In this document: positions 1 to 8,619 of the stretch, piece by piece
Position numbering within the stretch: position 1 is the first letter of the stretch
Layout of the letters: every line of letters starts with the position of its first letter
From: Phycicoccus sp. CSK15P-2
GTDB taxonomy: Bacteria; Actinomycetota; Actinomycetes; Actinomycetales; Dermatophilaceae
Length of the DNA stretch: 64,000 nucleotides
Reading direction: 5' to 3'
Assembly: GCF_016888005.1 (NCBI RefSeq)
Contig: NZ_JAFDVE010000019.1
Coordinates: forward strand, 62,001-126,000
Made by a program: the position numbers and the translations under genes
Notes under the pieces: generated by a model
Databases searched by the model: none
The model's input: only the letters and a program-made list of their open reading frames with translations
What the model was told of the DNA's origin: nothing

Positions 1-2
1 TC

Positions 3-500
3 GCGAACGACGTCTACTACAAGAAGATCAACCCGCAGGCCTCCGAGAAGCAGCAGCTGCTCGTCGGCCGGATCGCGATGGGCGCGGCGATCGTCGTCGC
101 CGGCTACCTCGGCATCAACCCGCCCGGGTTCGTCGCCCAGGTCGTCGCCCTCGCCTTCGGGTTGGCCGCGGCCAGCTTCTTCCCGGCGCTGGTCCTCGGG
201 ATCTTCTGGAAGAACTGCACGGCCATCGGCGCCATGACCGGCATGATCGTCGGCCTCGGTGTGACGTTCGCGTACATGCTGTGGACGATCCCGATCTACG
301 GCGGCTCCGACGGCATCCTCGGGATCCCCCCGACGGGTATCGGCACGATCGGCATGATCATCAACTTCGTCGTGACGATCGTCGTCTCGCAGGTGACGCC
401 GAAGCCCTCGCCCGAGATGCAGGAGCTCGTCGAGGAGATCCGCTACCCCGGCCGCACCAGGCTCGTCGCGGCCCACGCGGAGGGCAAGGACCTGCACTGA
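3..500 (+). CDS. actP: Cation/acetate symporter (SSS family), C-terminal part
   Basis: This is the last 165 residues of a sodium:solute symporter; the start lies before the window. The visible part begins ANDVYYKKINP, a cytoplasmic loop typical of ActP/PutP transporters. It then has four hydrophobic segments, including the conserved helix around LAFGLAAASFFPALVLGIFW, and ends in a charged tail (EEIRYPGRTRL). ActP proteins import acetate and other short monocarboxylates with a cation across the plasma membrane. The match to ActP rather than a proline or sugar member of the family rests on that helix and the tail. A strong hairpin follows directly, so this is probably the last gene of its transcript. 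Confidence 0.8.
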   Translation, partial: ANDVYYKKINPQASEKQQLLVGRIAMGAAIVVAGYLGINPPGFVAQVVALAFGLAAASFFPALVLGIFWKNCTAIGAMTGMIVGLGVTFAYMLWTIPIYGGSDGILGIPPTGIGTIGMIINFVVTIVVSQVTPKPSPEMQELVEEIRYPGRTRLVAAHAEGKDLH

Positions 501-519
501 CGGTCCCCCTCCCACGGCG

Positions 520-554
520 GACGGGCCGGTGACCTCGGTGGTCACCGGCCCGTC
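520..554 (+). terminator. Rho-independent-type terminator of the symporter gene
   Basis: A perfect inverted repeat has 15-nt arms (GACGGGCCGGTGACC and its complement) and a 5-nt loop, 20 nt after the symporter stop codon. There is no U-tract, as is common for actinobacterial terminators. The position and stem strength are seen; the function is inferred. Confidence 0.75.
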
Positions 555-560
555 GTCGCG

Positions 561-700
561 TGTGCGGCACGTCCGAACTTTCCGGCCCTGTGCGGCACGT
601 CCGAACTTTCCGGCCCTGTGCGGCACGTCCGAACTTTCCGGCGCGGTGCGGCTCGTCCGAGCTTTCCGGCGCGGTGCGGCTCGTCCGAACCTTTTCGCCT
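561..700. repeat. 28-bp tandem repeat, five head-to-tail copies
   Basis: Five consecutive copies start at 561, 589, 617, 645 and 673, and a partial sixth starts at 701. The first two are identical and the third differs only near its 3' end. The fourth and fifth diverge (cacgtccgaac becomes ctcgtccgagc or ctcgtccgaac). The core is CGTCCGAACTTTCCGG. The period is not a multiple of three, so it is not a coding repeat. It sits between the symporter terminator and the 3' end of the carboxylase gene. I do not recognise a function. Confidence 0.9.
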
Positions 701-713
701 GGTGCGGGAACCC

Positions 714-750
714 TCGGTCACGCACCCCGAAGTTCGGGGTGCGTGACCGA
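714..750. terminator. Perfect 18-bp-arm palindrome, probable terminator of the carboxylase gene
   Basis: The arms 714-731 (TCGGTCACGCACCCCGAA) and 733-750 are exact reverse complements around a single central base. This symmetry is far stronger than a usual terminator needs. It lies 50 bases beyond the stop codon of the leftward carboxylase gene, so a terminator is the simplest reading. The arms contain CCGAA and GTTCGG, echoing the core of the adjacent 28-bp repeats, so it may belong to the same repeat element. Confidence 0.6.
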
Positions 751-799
751 ACCTTCCGGCATGAGGCGAGAAAGTCGTGGCGGGTCGGTGGGCGGGCGC

Positions 800-3700
800 T
801 CAGACCCGAGCGGCGTCCGCGGCCGGGACCTCCCCGGGGTCGAGCTCGGCCTCCAGCGCCGCGATGATCCGCGGACGGAGCTCCTCGGGCGCGATGACGG
901 CGTCGACCGAGCCGACCTCCACCGCCCGGTGGATGTCGTGGACGCGGTCGAACTCGGCGGCCACGGTGCCGAGCATCTCGGCCCGCACGGCCTGGCGGAC
1001 GGTCGCGAGCTCGGTGGCGAGCACCGGACGCTCGGCGGCGTCGGCCTCGCGCAGCCGGGCCTCGAGGTCGCCGACCCTCGGGTCGGCCGCGGTGCGGGCG
1101 TCGACGTCGCGCGCGAAGACGACCGCCGCGGCCGGCGCCCCGCCGATGACCGACGCGAACGAGCCCTCGACGGCCAGCACCGTCATCCGCTCGTTGAGCG
1201 CCTTGGAGAACACGACGAACGCCCCGCCGTGGTAGCGAGAGACGACGACGAAGACGATCGGGCCCTCGAAGTTGACGATCGCCCGACCGATCTCGGCGCC
1301 GTACTCGAGCTGCAGGGCCCGCATCGACTCCGGTGAGCCGTCGAAGCCCGACAGGTTCGCGAGGACGACGAGCGGCCGGTTGCCCGACGCGGCGTTGATG
1401 GCCCGGGCGGCCTTCTTCGACGAGCGCGGGAAGAGCGTCCCGGCCGTGTAGGTGTCCGGGCCGTCCGTGGGTGGGAAGCCGCGCCTCGGCACCGACCTCG
1501 ACTCGATGCCGAGCAGCGCGACCGGCAGGCCACCGATCCGGGCGTCGAAGACGACCGCGGTCTCGGCGTCGGCCATGCCGGCCCAGCGCTCGAGCGTCCC
1601 GTGGTCCTGGTCGGCCACCGCGCGCATGAGCGTGCGGATGTCGAAGGCCTTCTTGCGGTCGGGGTTGGTCCGCGCCGAGAAGATGTCGCCGACGGTCGTG
1701 AAGTCGCTGCCGTCCATCGCGTGGGGGTACGTCGTGACGTCGCGGTCGACCGGGTCGCTCGTCGGGGCCCGCCGGGGGCCGGACTCCCCGGGCGCCACCC
1801 AGGTGGACTCGTAGTGCGCGAGGAGGATCCCGTAGGCGTCGGCGAGGTCCTTGGCCCAGTACTGCGCCTGGCCGTTCGGGCCCATGACGCGGTCGTAGCC
1901 ACCGATGCCGAAGTTGTCCTCGGCGCTGACCCCGCCGGAGAAGTCGAGCGACTGCTTGCCGGTGAGCACCATCGCCGAGTCGGGCGTCATGACGAGCACG
2001 CCGCGGGTGTGCATGAGCATCGTCGCCTCGGCGTTCCAGTACGGCTGGGCCCCGACGTTGATGCCGGCGACGACGACGTTGATCTCGCCGCCGGCCTGGG
2101 TGAACTCGACGATCCGCTTGAGCGCCTTGGCGACCCAGTCCATGTTCTCGGTGCCCGAGTCCATCGCGATCCGGGCGCCGGCCGACAGGGCGAACCACTC
2201 GACCGGCAGGCCGCGCTCCTCGGCGAGGTCGATCGCCGCGATGACCCGCCGGCACTCGGCCTCGGCCACCGACCCGAGCGACCGCAGCGGGTCGCCGCAG
2301 AGCAGCACCCGGGTGACGCCCTCGGGGTGCAGCGGGGTGGGCGTCGTGACGACGCCGCAGATCAGCCCGGCCGTGTTCTCGCCGTAGGGCCGGTCGACCG
2401 GGACGAGCCGGCCGGTGTCGTCGAGGTCGTACTCGACCGCCTCGCCCTCGCCGCCCGCGATCATCGACACGAGCTCGTACGGGTAGACCAGGCCGCGCCG
2501 GCGCGCCCGGACGACCTTCTCGTCGTAGGCGTCGAGCGGCCGCAGCCGCTCGGTCGGCGGCTGCTCGACGGTGAAGGTGACCCCCGAGCCCGGTTGGTAC
2601 ATGAACCGGGCGCAGATCGGGACGGTGTGCCCGTGGTCGCCGGCGATCGAGCCCTCGATCCGGACCTCCTCGACCCCGGCGCCGGCGGTGATCGGGGCCA
2701 CCTTGCCCTGGAGGGCGGTCAGCTGGTCGAGATCGGCCTCGACCGGCGGCCAGATGTGCAGCCACACGTGGTTCATGTCGAGACGTGCCCCGCCGCCGAT
2801 CGTCGCCCGGGCACGCCGCACCGCCTCCAGGCAGTTCGCGAGCGCCCGCTCGACGTGCGGCAGGGCGGCGACCCGGCCGTCCTCGCCCCGGACGACGGCC
2901 AGCTGGCGCACCTGGGCGAGCGCGACGAGCCGCTGGTCCTGCGGGTTGTCCCGGGCGACGGCGTGGATGAGGAGGACGTCGTCGGGCGCCTCCAGCCGCG
3001 AGATGTCGAAGTCGCGCAGCCGCCAGAGGTTGAGCCGTCGGCCGACCATCGGATGCACCCCGCGCACCGGGAGGTCCTCGAGGAGCGAGCCGTCCTCCTG
3101 GGCCCGGAAGGTGAAGTAGCCGACCTCGCGGTCGTCGTCCGGGACGACGCCGACGGCGACCCGGCGGCAGGCGTGGGCGAACGGCATCGCGGTGAGCCGG
3201 TCGCGCAGCGCCTCCGAGGCGGCCTCCGGATCCGACGGCATGTCGCCGTAGTGGAGGTAGAGGTCGACGACCACCTGGTGCCCCGGCTGCCGGGCGGCGA
3301 CGGCCCGTTCGAGCAGCCCGGCGAGCGGCCCGTCCGGCGTCAGCTCGTCGTAGGTCGCGACGGTGCTGACGAGGCGGGTGTCGCGCTCGTCGAGGCGGTA
3401 GTCGGCGACGACCACGCTGCGACCGTCGACGGCCTCCTCGTGCAGCCCGTCGAGGTGGTACTCGCGGTAGTGCCGCTTGACGAGCACCTCGAGCATCGGC
3501 TCGGCAGTCGTCACGCCCCGGGCGCGCAGCCGGTCGCCGAGGAAGCGGACGATGCGCTCGGGGATCGCGGCGAGGGCGTCGATCCGAGCCGTGCGGTCCG
3601 GGCCCGGGGGCAGGGCGTCGATCTCCTCGAGCTCGGCCTCGACCGAGCCCAGGACGGAGGCGCGATCGGCGTCGACGAGCGGCTGGTCGAACCACCGGAA

Positions 3701-6346
3701 CCGGACGCTGCGGGCGAGGTCGCCGACGATCGGGAAGCGCAGCTGGGTCGCGACGACGAGGCGGTCCAGAAGGTCGCGGACCTCGGCGTCCTCGGGCGGC
3801 TCGGGCGCCGGCTCGGCGAGCCAGCGGCGGAGGATGGCCGTCGCCATCGCGACCTCGGGCGTCGAGCGCTGTTGGGAGAGGAAGACCCGGAAGACCGCGC
3901 CCTCGAGGTCCGGCGTCCGGTCGAACCCGGAGACGCCGTGGTGGACGAGCACGCGCTCGAGCCGCGCGACGAAGTCCGCGGGCAGCCCGCCGCGCTCGGT
4001 GTCGAGGGTCTGGAGGAAGGTACGGAAGTGCTCCCGCGGGCTGTGCACCCGGTTCTCGACGTGGGTCTCCTGGCCGACCGGGCGGTTGCGCCCGAGCTCC
4101 GCGAGGTCGGCGAAGACGGTGAGCAGCGCGACCTCGTCCCTGACCGCGACGGCCCCGTCGCCCGCCAGCTCGTCCCGGGCCGCGAGGTAGGACTCCAACG
4201 CCCGGGACTCGTGCGCCGGGTCGAGGTCGTAGCCGAGGATCATCGCCGACAGGTCGGCGATCCCCCGTTTCGCGCGCTGGGCGGCGTCGCCGTCGCTGGC
4301 GGCCTCCGGCAGGTCGAGGTCGACCTCGGCGCCGGCCGGCGTGTCGGCCTCGGCGGCGTCCTCGACCGGCTCCAGGCGGACGAGCGGGGCGCCGGTCTCG
4401 ACCTGGCTGCCGGTGGCGACGAGCAGCTCCCTGACCCGTGCCGGGAAGGGCGCCGGCAGCACGGTCTCCATCTTCATCGACTCGAGGACGAGAACCGGGG
4501 ACCCGGCCGCGACCTCGCCGCCGACCGGCACGGGGGTGGCGACGACCAGGGCCGGTGCGGGCGAGCGGAGCACGCCGCCCTCGTCCCGGCTGACCCGGTG
4601 GGTGACGCCGTCGACCTCGACGAGCTGCACGGGTCCGCTGGCCGCGGTGACGAGCCGGTGGGTGCGGTCGCCCACCCGGAGCCGGCTGCCGTGCTGCCCG
4701 ATCCGCTCGAGCTCGGCCTCGACGGCGTGGCCGACGCCCGCGGGGTCGGCCACCGTGACCCGGAAGCGCGCCGGGCCGGTACGAAGCACGGTCACCTTGT
4801 AGGCCGTGCCGCGCAGGGTGAGGTCGACCGCTCGCCCCACGGCGTGCTGGACCTGCGGGCGACCGCCGCGCGCGGTCTCGAGGAGGCGGGCGCGTTCGAT
4901 GGCCTCGGCGTCGAGATAGGACTCGATCCCGGCGGCGACGAGCGCGACGCCGGAGTGCTCGGTGGCGACGAGCCGCCCCTCGGCCCGGACCCGGTCGATC
5001 CATCCGGTGTCGGCCGTGCCGTCGATGACCTCGGGCTGGGCGAGCAGGTCGAGGATGAACGACTTGTTCGTCGCGCCGCCGTCGATGACGACGGTCGTCT
5101 CGCGCATGGCCCGCCGCAGCCGGGCCAGCGCCTGCTCGCGGTCGGACCCGTACGCGATGATCTTCGCGATCATCGAGTCGAAGTCGGCCGGGATCGAGTC
5201 GCCTTCCGCGACACCCGTGTCGACGCGGATGCCGGGGCCGGCCGGGAGCTCGAGGTGGACGATCCGCCCCGGCGCCGGGGCGAAGTCGCGGTCGGGGTCC
5301 TCGGCGTTGAGGCGCGCCTCGACGGCGTGCCCGAGCTCGTCCGGGCGCTCGCCCTCGAGCCGGCCGCCCTCGGCGACGTGGATCTGCAGCCGGACGAGGT
5401 CGGTGCGGGTCACGACCTCGGTGATCGGGTGCTCGACCTGGAGGCGGGTGTTGACCTCGAGGAACGCGAAGAGCCGGTCGCCCGGGTGGTAGAGGAACTC
5501 GACGGTGCCGGCGCCGGCGTACCCGACGGCGACGGCGAGCCGCTCGGCGGACGCCTTGAGCTCGGCGGCCTGGTCGTCGTCGAGCAGCGGTGAGGCGGAC
5601 TCCTCGATGACCTTCTGGTTGCGGCGCTGCACCGAGCAGTCGCGGACCCCGATGGCCCAGGCCGTGCCCTGGCCGTCGGCGATGACCTGGACCTCGACAT
5701 GCCGGGCGCCGGTGACGAGCTTCTCGAGGAAGACGACGCCGGACCCGAAGGCGCGCTCGGCCTCGTCGCGGGTGCGCTGGTAGGCGTCCTCGAGCTCGGC
5801 GTCGGAGGCGACCTTGCGGATCCCGCGCCCGCCGCCGCCGGCGGTCGCCTTGAGCATCAGCGGGTAGCCGATCCGGGCCGCGGCGGCCTTCGCGTCCTCG
5901 AGGGTGTCGACGCCGCCCTTGCTCCACGGGGCGACGGGGACGCCGACCTCCTCGGCGATGAGCTTGGAGCCGATCTTGTCGCCGAGCTTGCGCATGGCCT
6001 CGGGGCTCGGGCCGATGAAGGTCACGCCGATGTCGCGGCACAGCTCGGCGAACTCGGGACTTTCGGCGACGAAGCCCCAGCCGACCCACACGGCGTCGGC
6101 CCCGGTCTCCAGCAACGCGGTCCGCAGCCGCTCGTGGTTCAGGTAGGGGCGCTCGGCCGCCGGGCCGAGGTCGTAGGCGAGGTCGGACTCGCGGACGAAC
6201 ATCGCCGTCCGCTCCCCCTCCGTGTGCAGGGCGACGACCTCGGTGCGCGGCTCCCCCGTTCCCCGCTCGGCGTTGAGGTCGCGCACGGCGTGCACGAGCC
6301 GCATCGCGGCCTCTCCTCGGTTGACGACGGCGATCCGCGAGAACAT
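800..6346 (-). CDS. Single-chain biotin-dependent acetyl-/acyl-CoA carboxylase
   Basis: This 1848-residue protein carries all parts of an acyl-CoA carboxylase in one chain. Residues 1 to about 450 are biotin carboxylase: a start like other family members (MFSRIAVVNRGEAAMR), the ATP-grasp glycine loop KATAGGGGRGIRK, and the EVNTRLQVEH motif. The biotinyl domain has ESMKMET with the modified lysine at 625. A long central region follows. The last 600 or so residues are a carboxyltransferase with two crotonase-like halves (for example GINVGAQPYWNAEA and ANLSGFDGSP). The enzyme would carboxylate acetyl- or propionyl-CoA to malonyl- or methylmalonyl-CoA in the cytoplasm. Most bacteria split these functions over several genes; the one-chain form resembles eukaryotic ACC and is known from some actinobacteria. 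The start used matches the conserved N-terminus. Confidence 0.92.
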   Translation of the reverse strand: MFSRIAVVNRGEAAMRLVHAVRDLNAERGTGEPRTEVVALHTEGERTAMFVRESDLAYDLGPAAERPYLNHERLRTALLETGADAVWVGWGFVAESPEFAELCRDIGVTFIGPSPEAMRKLGDKIGSKLIAEEVGVPVAPWSKGGVDTLEDAKAAAARIGYPLMLKATAGGGGRGIRKVASDAELEDAYQRTRDEAERAFGSGVVFLEKLVTGARHVEVQVIADGQGTAWAIGVRDCSVQRRNQKVIEESASPLLDDDQAAELKASAERLAVAVGYAGAGTVEFLYHPGDRLFAFLEVNTRLQVEHPITEVVTRTDLVRLQIHVAEGGRLEGERPDELGHAVEARLNAEDPDRDFAPAPGRIVHLELPAGPGIRVDTGVAEGDSIPADFDSMIAKIIAYGSDREQALARLRRAMRETTVVIDGGATNKSFILDLLAQPEVIDGTADTGWIDRVRAEGRLVATEHSGVALVAAGIESYLDAEAIERARLLETARGGRPQVQHAVGRAVDLTLRGTAYKVTVLRTGPARFRVTVADPAGVGHAVEAELERIGQHGSRLRVGDRTHRLVTAASGPVQLVEVDGVTHRVSRDEGGVLRSPAPALVVATPVPVGGEVAAGSPVLVLESMKMETVLPAPFPARVRELLVATGSQVETGAPLVRLEPVEDAAEADTPAGAEVDLDLPEAASDGDAAQRAKRGIADLSAMILGYDLDPAHESRALESYLAARDELAGDGAVAVRDEVALLTVFADLAELGRNRPVGQETHVENRVHSPREHFRTFLQTLDTERGGLPADFVARLERVLVHHGVSGFDRTPDLEGAVFRVFLSQQRSTPEVAMATAILRRWLAEPAPEPPEDAEVRDLLDRLVVATQLRFPIVGDLARSVRFRWFDQPLVDADRASVLGSVEAELEEIDALPPGPDRTARIDALAAIPERIVRFLGDRLRARGVTTAEPMLEVLVKRHYREYHLDGLHEEAVDGRSVVVADYRLDERDTRLVSTVATYDELTPDGPLAGLLERAVAARQPGHQVVVDLYLHYGDMPSDPEAASEALRDRLTAMPFAHACRRVAVGVVPDDDREVGYFTFRAQEDGSLLEDLPVRGVHPMVGRRLNLWRLRDFDISRLEAPDDVLLIHAVARDNPQDQRLVALAQVRQLAVVRGEDGRVAALPHVERALANCLEAVRRARATIGGGARLDMNHVWLHIWPPVEADLDQLTALQGKVAPITAGAGVEEVRIEGSIAGDHGHTVPICARFMYQPGSGVTFTVEQPPTERLRPLDAYDEKVVRARRRGLVYPYELVSMIAGGEGEAVEYDLDDTGRLVPVDRPYGENTAGLICGVVTTPTPLHPEGVTRVLLCGDPLRSLGSVAEAECRRVIAAIDLAEERGLPVEWFALSAGARIAMDSGTENMDWVAKALKRIVEFTQAGGEINVVVAGINVGAQPYWNAEATMLMHTRGVLVMTPDSAMVLTGKQSLDFSGGVSAEDNFGIGGYDRVMGPNGQAQYWAKDLADAYGILLAHYESTWVAPGESGPRRAPTSDPVDRDVTTYPHAMDGSDFTTVGDIFSARTNPDRKKAFDIRTLMRAVADQDHGTLERWAGMADAETAVVFDARIGGLPVALLGIESRSVPRRGFPPTDGPDTYTAGTLFPRSSKKAARAINAASGNRPLVVLANLSGFDGSPESMRALQLEYGAEIGRAIVNFEGPIVFVVVSRYHGGAFVVFSKALNERMTVLAVEGSFASVIGGAPAAAVVFARDVDARTAADPRVGDLEARLREADAAERPVLATELATVRQAVRAEMLGTVAAEFDRVHDIHRAVEVGSVDAVIAPEELRPRIIAALEAELDPGEVPAADAARV

Positions 6347-6371
6347 GCGCCCGAGCCTGCCACCGATCTCC

Positions 6372-6389
6372 CGTGACGCGCGAGTAACG
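6372..6389. promoter_or_regulatory. Imperfect 18-bp palindrome upstream of the carboxylase gene, possible operator
   Basis: On the minus strand CGTTACTCGCGCGTCACG reads as CGTnACnCGCGnGTnACG, symmetric at 14 of 18 positions and 25 bases upstream of the carboxylase start codon. Size and symmetry fit a TetR-type operator, a class that often controls acyl-CoA genes in actinobacteria. That assignment is inference only. Its presence suggests the carboxylase has its own control and is not simply the tail of the upstream operon. Confidence 0.35.
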
Positions 6390-6419
6390 GTCGCGCCCCG
6401 TGGTGTCGCCCCGACGCGG

Positions 6420-7148
6420 TCAGATCGCGAGGAGTCCCTTGACGACGGTCGAGAGCGCACCGAGCACCGCGAGCGCGAGTACGGCCCGCCCCGCGCGCTC
6501 GGCGCTGACCCGCCGCGAGAGGAGGTCGCCCGCGAGCAGCCCGACGGCGAGCGCGGCGAGGGCGACGAGGACGACCCGCGCGTCGAGCCCGCCGATCCCA
6601 CCCTTGGCGGTGAGCGAGGCACCGTTGACGAGAACCGAGTACAGCTGGAAGGTCGCGACGAACCGCCGGTGGTCCCAGCGCGTGCTCGTCGCGTACAGGA
6701 CCATCGCCGGGCCGCCGACCCCCGCCGTGACGTTCATGAAGCCGCTCGTCGCGCCGGCCGCCACGGCACCGGCAGGCCCGTGGCCGACCTCGACCCGGCG
6801 GGTGAGGTGGACGATCGCGAGCGCCACGAGGACGAGGCTGCCGACGAGGACGAGGAGCGGCGGTCCCGGCACGTTCCGGGCCACCCAGGCCCCGGCCGGG
6901 ATGACGACGAGGGCCGGGACGGCGAGCAGCAGGCCGCGCCGCCACTCGACCTCCCGCCAGGTCCGGGCGAGGACGACGACGCAGACGACCATCCCGAGGA
7001 GGTTGGCGAGGAGCACTCCCTCGAACGGGCCTGCCACGAGGACGAGGATCGGCGCGCTGACGAGGGCGAAGCCGACGCCCGTGACCCGCTGGGTCAGGGC
7101 GCCGGCGAGGACGCCGACCGGGAGCCAGACGAGGTGGTCGACGCCCAC
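6420..7148 (-). CDS. TauE/SafE-family membrane exporter, probable sulfolactate exporter
   Basis: This is a 242-residue integral membrane protein with about eight hydrophobic segments arranged as two similar halves. The first half carries LTQRVTGVGFALVSAPILV and the second SGFMNVTAGVGGPAMVLYA, the paired glycine-rich motifs of the TauE/SafE family. Members move sulfite, sulfoacetate or other C2-C3 sulfonates out of cells. It is the last gene of the ten-gene operon, 3 bp after the aldehyde dehydrogenase. TauE-like exporters are a recurring partner of sulfoquinovose genes in bacteria that excrete sulfolactate, so I infer that role here. The family is broad, and the substrate comes from context only. 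Confidence 0.8.
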   Translation of the reverse strand: MGVDHLVWLPVGVLAGALTQRVTGVGFALVSAPILVLVAGPFEGVLLANLLGMVVCVVVLARTWREVEWRRGLLLAVPALVVIPAGAWVARNVPGPPLLVLVGSLVLVALAIVHLTRRVEVGHGPAGAVAAGATSGFMNVTAGVGGPAMVLYATSTRWDHRRFVATFQLYSVLVNGASLTAKGGIGGLDARVVLVALAALAVGLLAGDLLSRRVSAERAGRAVLALAVLGALSTVVKGLLAI

Positions 7149-7151
7149 GGG

Positions 7152-8591
7152 TCAGAGGCCCAGCGCGACGTACCGGGTGTCCTGAAACTCCTCGAGCCCG
7201 GCGGCGGCCCCCTCGCGGCCGAGGCCGGACTGCTTGACGCCGCCCATTGGCGCGAAGACGACGGTGGGCAGCGCGTTGTTGGCACCGACGACCCCGACCT
7301 CGAGCCGTTCCGCCATCCGCCAGATCCGGGAAGAGTCGCGCGACCAGAAGTAGCCGGCCAGCCCCATCTCCGTCGCGTTGGCCCGCGCGAGGGCCTCGTC
7401 CTCGTCGCGGAATCGGAAGACGGCCGCGGCCGGGCCGAAGACCTCCTCGGTGCCGATCCGCGCCTCGTCGGGCACGTCGGCGAGCAGGGTCGGCGCGAGA
7501 TACGTGCCGGCGCCGGGCAGCTCCGCCTCGCGGGTGAGCCGGGTCGCCCCCGCCGCCAGGGCCTCGTCGACGAGGGCGGTGACGGCCTCGACCCGGCTGC
7601 CGTCGATGACCGGCCCGAGGTCGGGCAGCGGGTCGGCCAGGCCGTCCCCGACGGTCATCGCGTCGACGGCCTCGACCAGCCGGCCCGTGAACTCCTCGTA
7701 GACGCGCTCGTGGACGACAAAGCGGTTGGCGGCGATGCACGACTGACCGGTGTTGCGGAACTTCGCGAGGAGCGCCCCCTCGACGGCGGCGTCGAGGTCG
7801 GCGTCCTCGAAGACGACGAACGCCGCGTCCCCACCGAGCTCGAGGAGCGGGCGGACGACGCGACGAGCGGCGGTCGTCATGACCTCGCGCCCCACGCCGG
7901 TCGACCCGGTGAAGCTCACCGCGCGGACGGCCCGGTGCTCGAGCAGGGCGGTCGTCAGCTCGCGGGGCGGGCCGTGGACGAGGTTGACGACGCCGTCGGG
8001 GACGCCGGCGTCGACGAGGCACCGGACCAGCTCGGTGACGGCCAGGGGCGCCTTCTCGGACACGCGGGCGACGACGGTGCACCCGGCGGCCAGCGCGGGC
8101 GCGAGCTTGCGGGCCTGGATCGAGCACGGGAAGTTCCACGGCGTGAGCGAGGCGACCACGCCGACGGGACGTCGCACGGTGAGGTGGCGCCTGTCGGCGG
8201 CCTCGTGCGGCACGACGACGCCTTCGGGGCGGCGGGCCTCCTCGGCGAACCACCGGAGGTACTCGGCGGACGCAGTGACCTCGCCGACCGCCTCGGGCAG
8301 CCGCTTGCCGGCCTCGAGCGCGAGCAGCCGGCCGATGCTGTCGCGGCGCTCGAGCAGCAGGTCCGCCGCGTCGCGCAGGACGTCGGCCCGGGCCCGAGCG
8401 GTGCGCTCGCTCCACGCAGGCAGGGCGGCGGCGGCCGCGTCGGCGGCGCGGACCGCGTCGTCCGGCCCACCCCAGGCGACGTGTCCGGCGACCGAGCCGT
8501 CGGCGGGCGCCAGCACGTCGACGACGTCGTCGGACGGCTCCCACCGGCCGTCGACGAGGTGGTGGGCGGTGGGCAGGTCGGGTGCGGTCAT
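7152..8591 (-). CDS. Aldehyde dehydrogenase, probable sulfolactaldehyde dehydrogenase (GabD-like)
   Basis: This is a 479-residue NAD(P)-dependent aldehyde dehydrogenase of normal family length. Seen directly are the substrate-entry motif TPWNFPCS, the general base Glu251 in LELGGDAAF, the nucleophile Cys285 in NTGQSCIAANRF, and the C-terminal EVFGPAAAVFRF. It is closest in style to succinate-semialdehyde dehydrogenases (GabD). Sulfolactaldehyde dehydrogenases of sulfoquinovose pathways belong to this same group and oxidise 3-sulfolactaldehyde to sulfolactate. A sulfofructose-phosphate aldolase in the same operon would produce exactly that aldehyde, so this is the likely role. The start chosen matches family N-termini; the reading frame stays open further upstream. 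Semialdehyde oxidation of another sugar acid remains possible. Confidence 0.85.
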   Translation of the reverse strand: MTAPDLPTAHHLVDGRWEPSDDVVDVLAPADGSVAGHVAWGGPDDAVRAADAAAAALPAWSERTARARADVLRDAADLLLERRDSIGRLLALEAGKRLPEAVGEVTASAEYLRWFAEEARRPEGVVVPHEAADRRHLTVRRPVGVVASLTPWNFPCSIQARKLAPALAAGCTVVARVSEKAPLAVTELVRCLVDAGVPDGVVNLVHGPPRELTTALLEHRAVRAVSFTGSTGVGREVMTTAARRVVRPLLELGGDAAFVVFEDADLDAAVEGALLAKFRNTGQSCIAANRFVVHERVYEEFTGRLVEAVDAMTVGDGLADPLPDLGPVIDGSRVEAVTALVDEALAAGATRLTREAELPGAGTYLAPTLLADVPDEARIGTEEVFGPAAAVFRFRDEDEALARANATEMGLAGYFWSRDSSRIWRMAERLEVGVVGANNALPTVVFAPMGGVKQSGLGREGAAAGLEEFQDTRYVALGL

Positions 8592-8619
8592 CGGGTGCTC
8601 CTCGGGTCGGGGTCGGCGG

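Noticed and set aside
561-700. CRISPR array
   Set aside because: The 28-bp units are directly adjacent with no unique spacers, and no cas genes are nearby.
800-1336. Rightward open frames opposite the carboxylase and many other long antisense frames across the window
   Set aside because: Very high GC content leaves long stop-free frames on both strands. These lack family motifs, have Arg/Pro/Gly-rich shadow composition and lie opposite genes with clear motifs.
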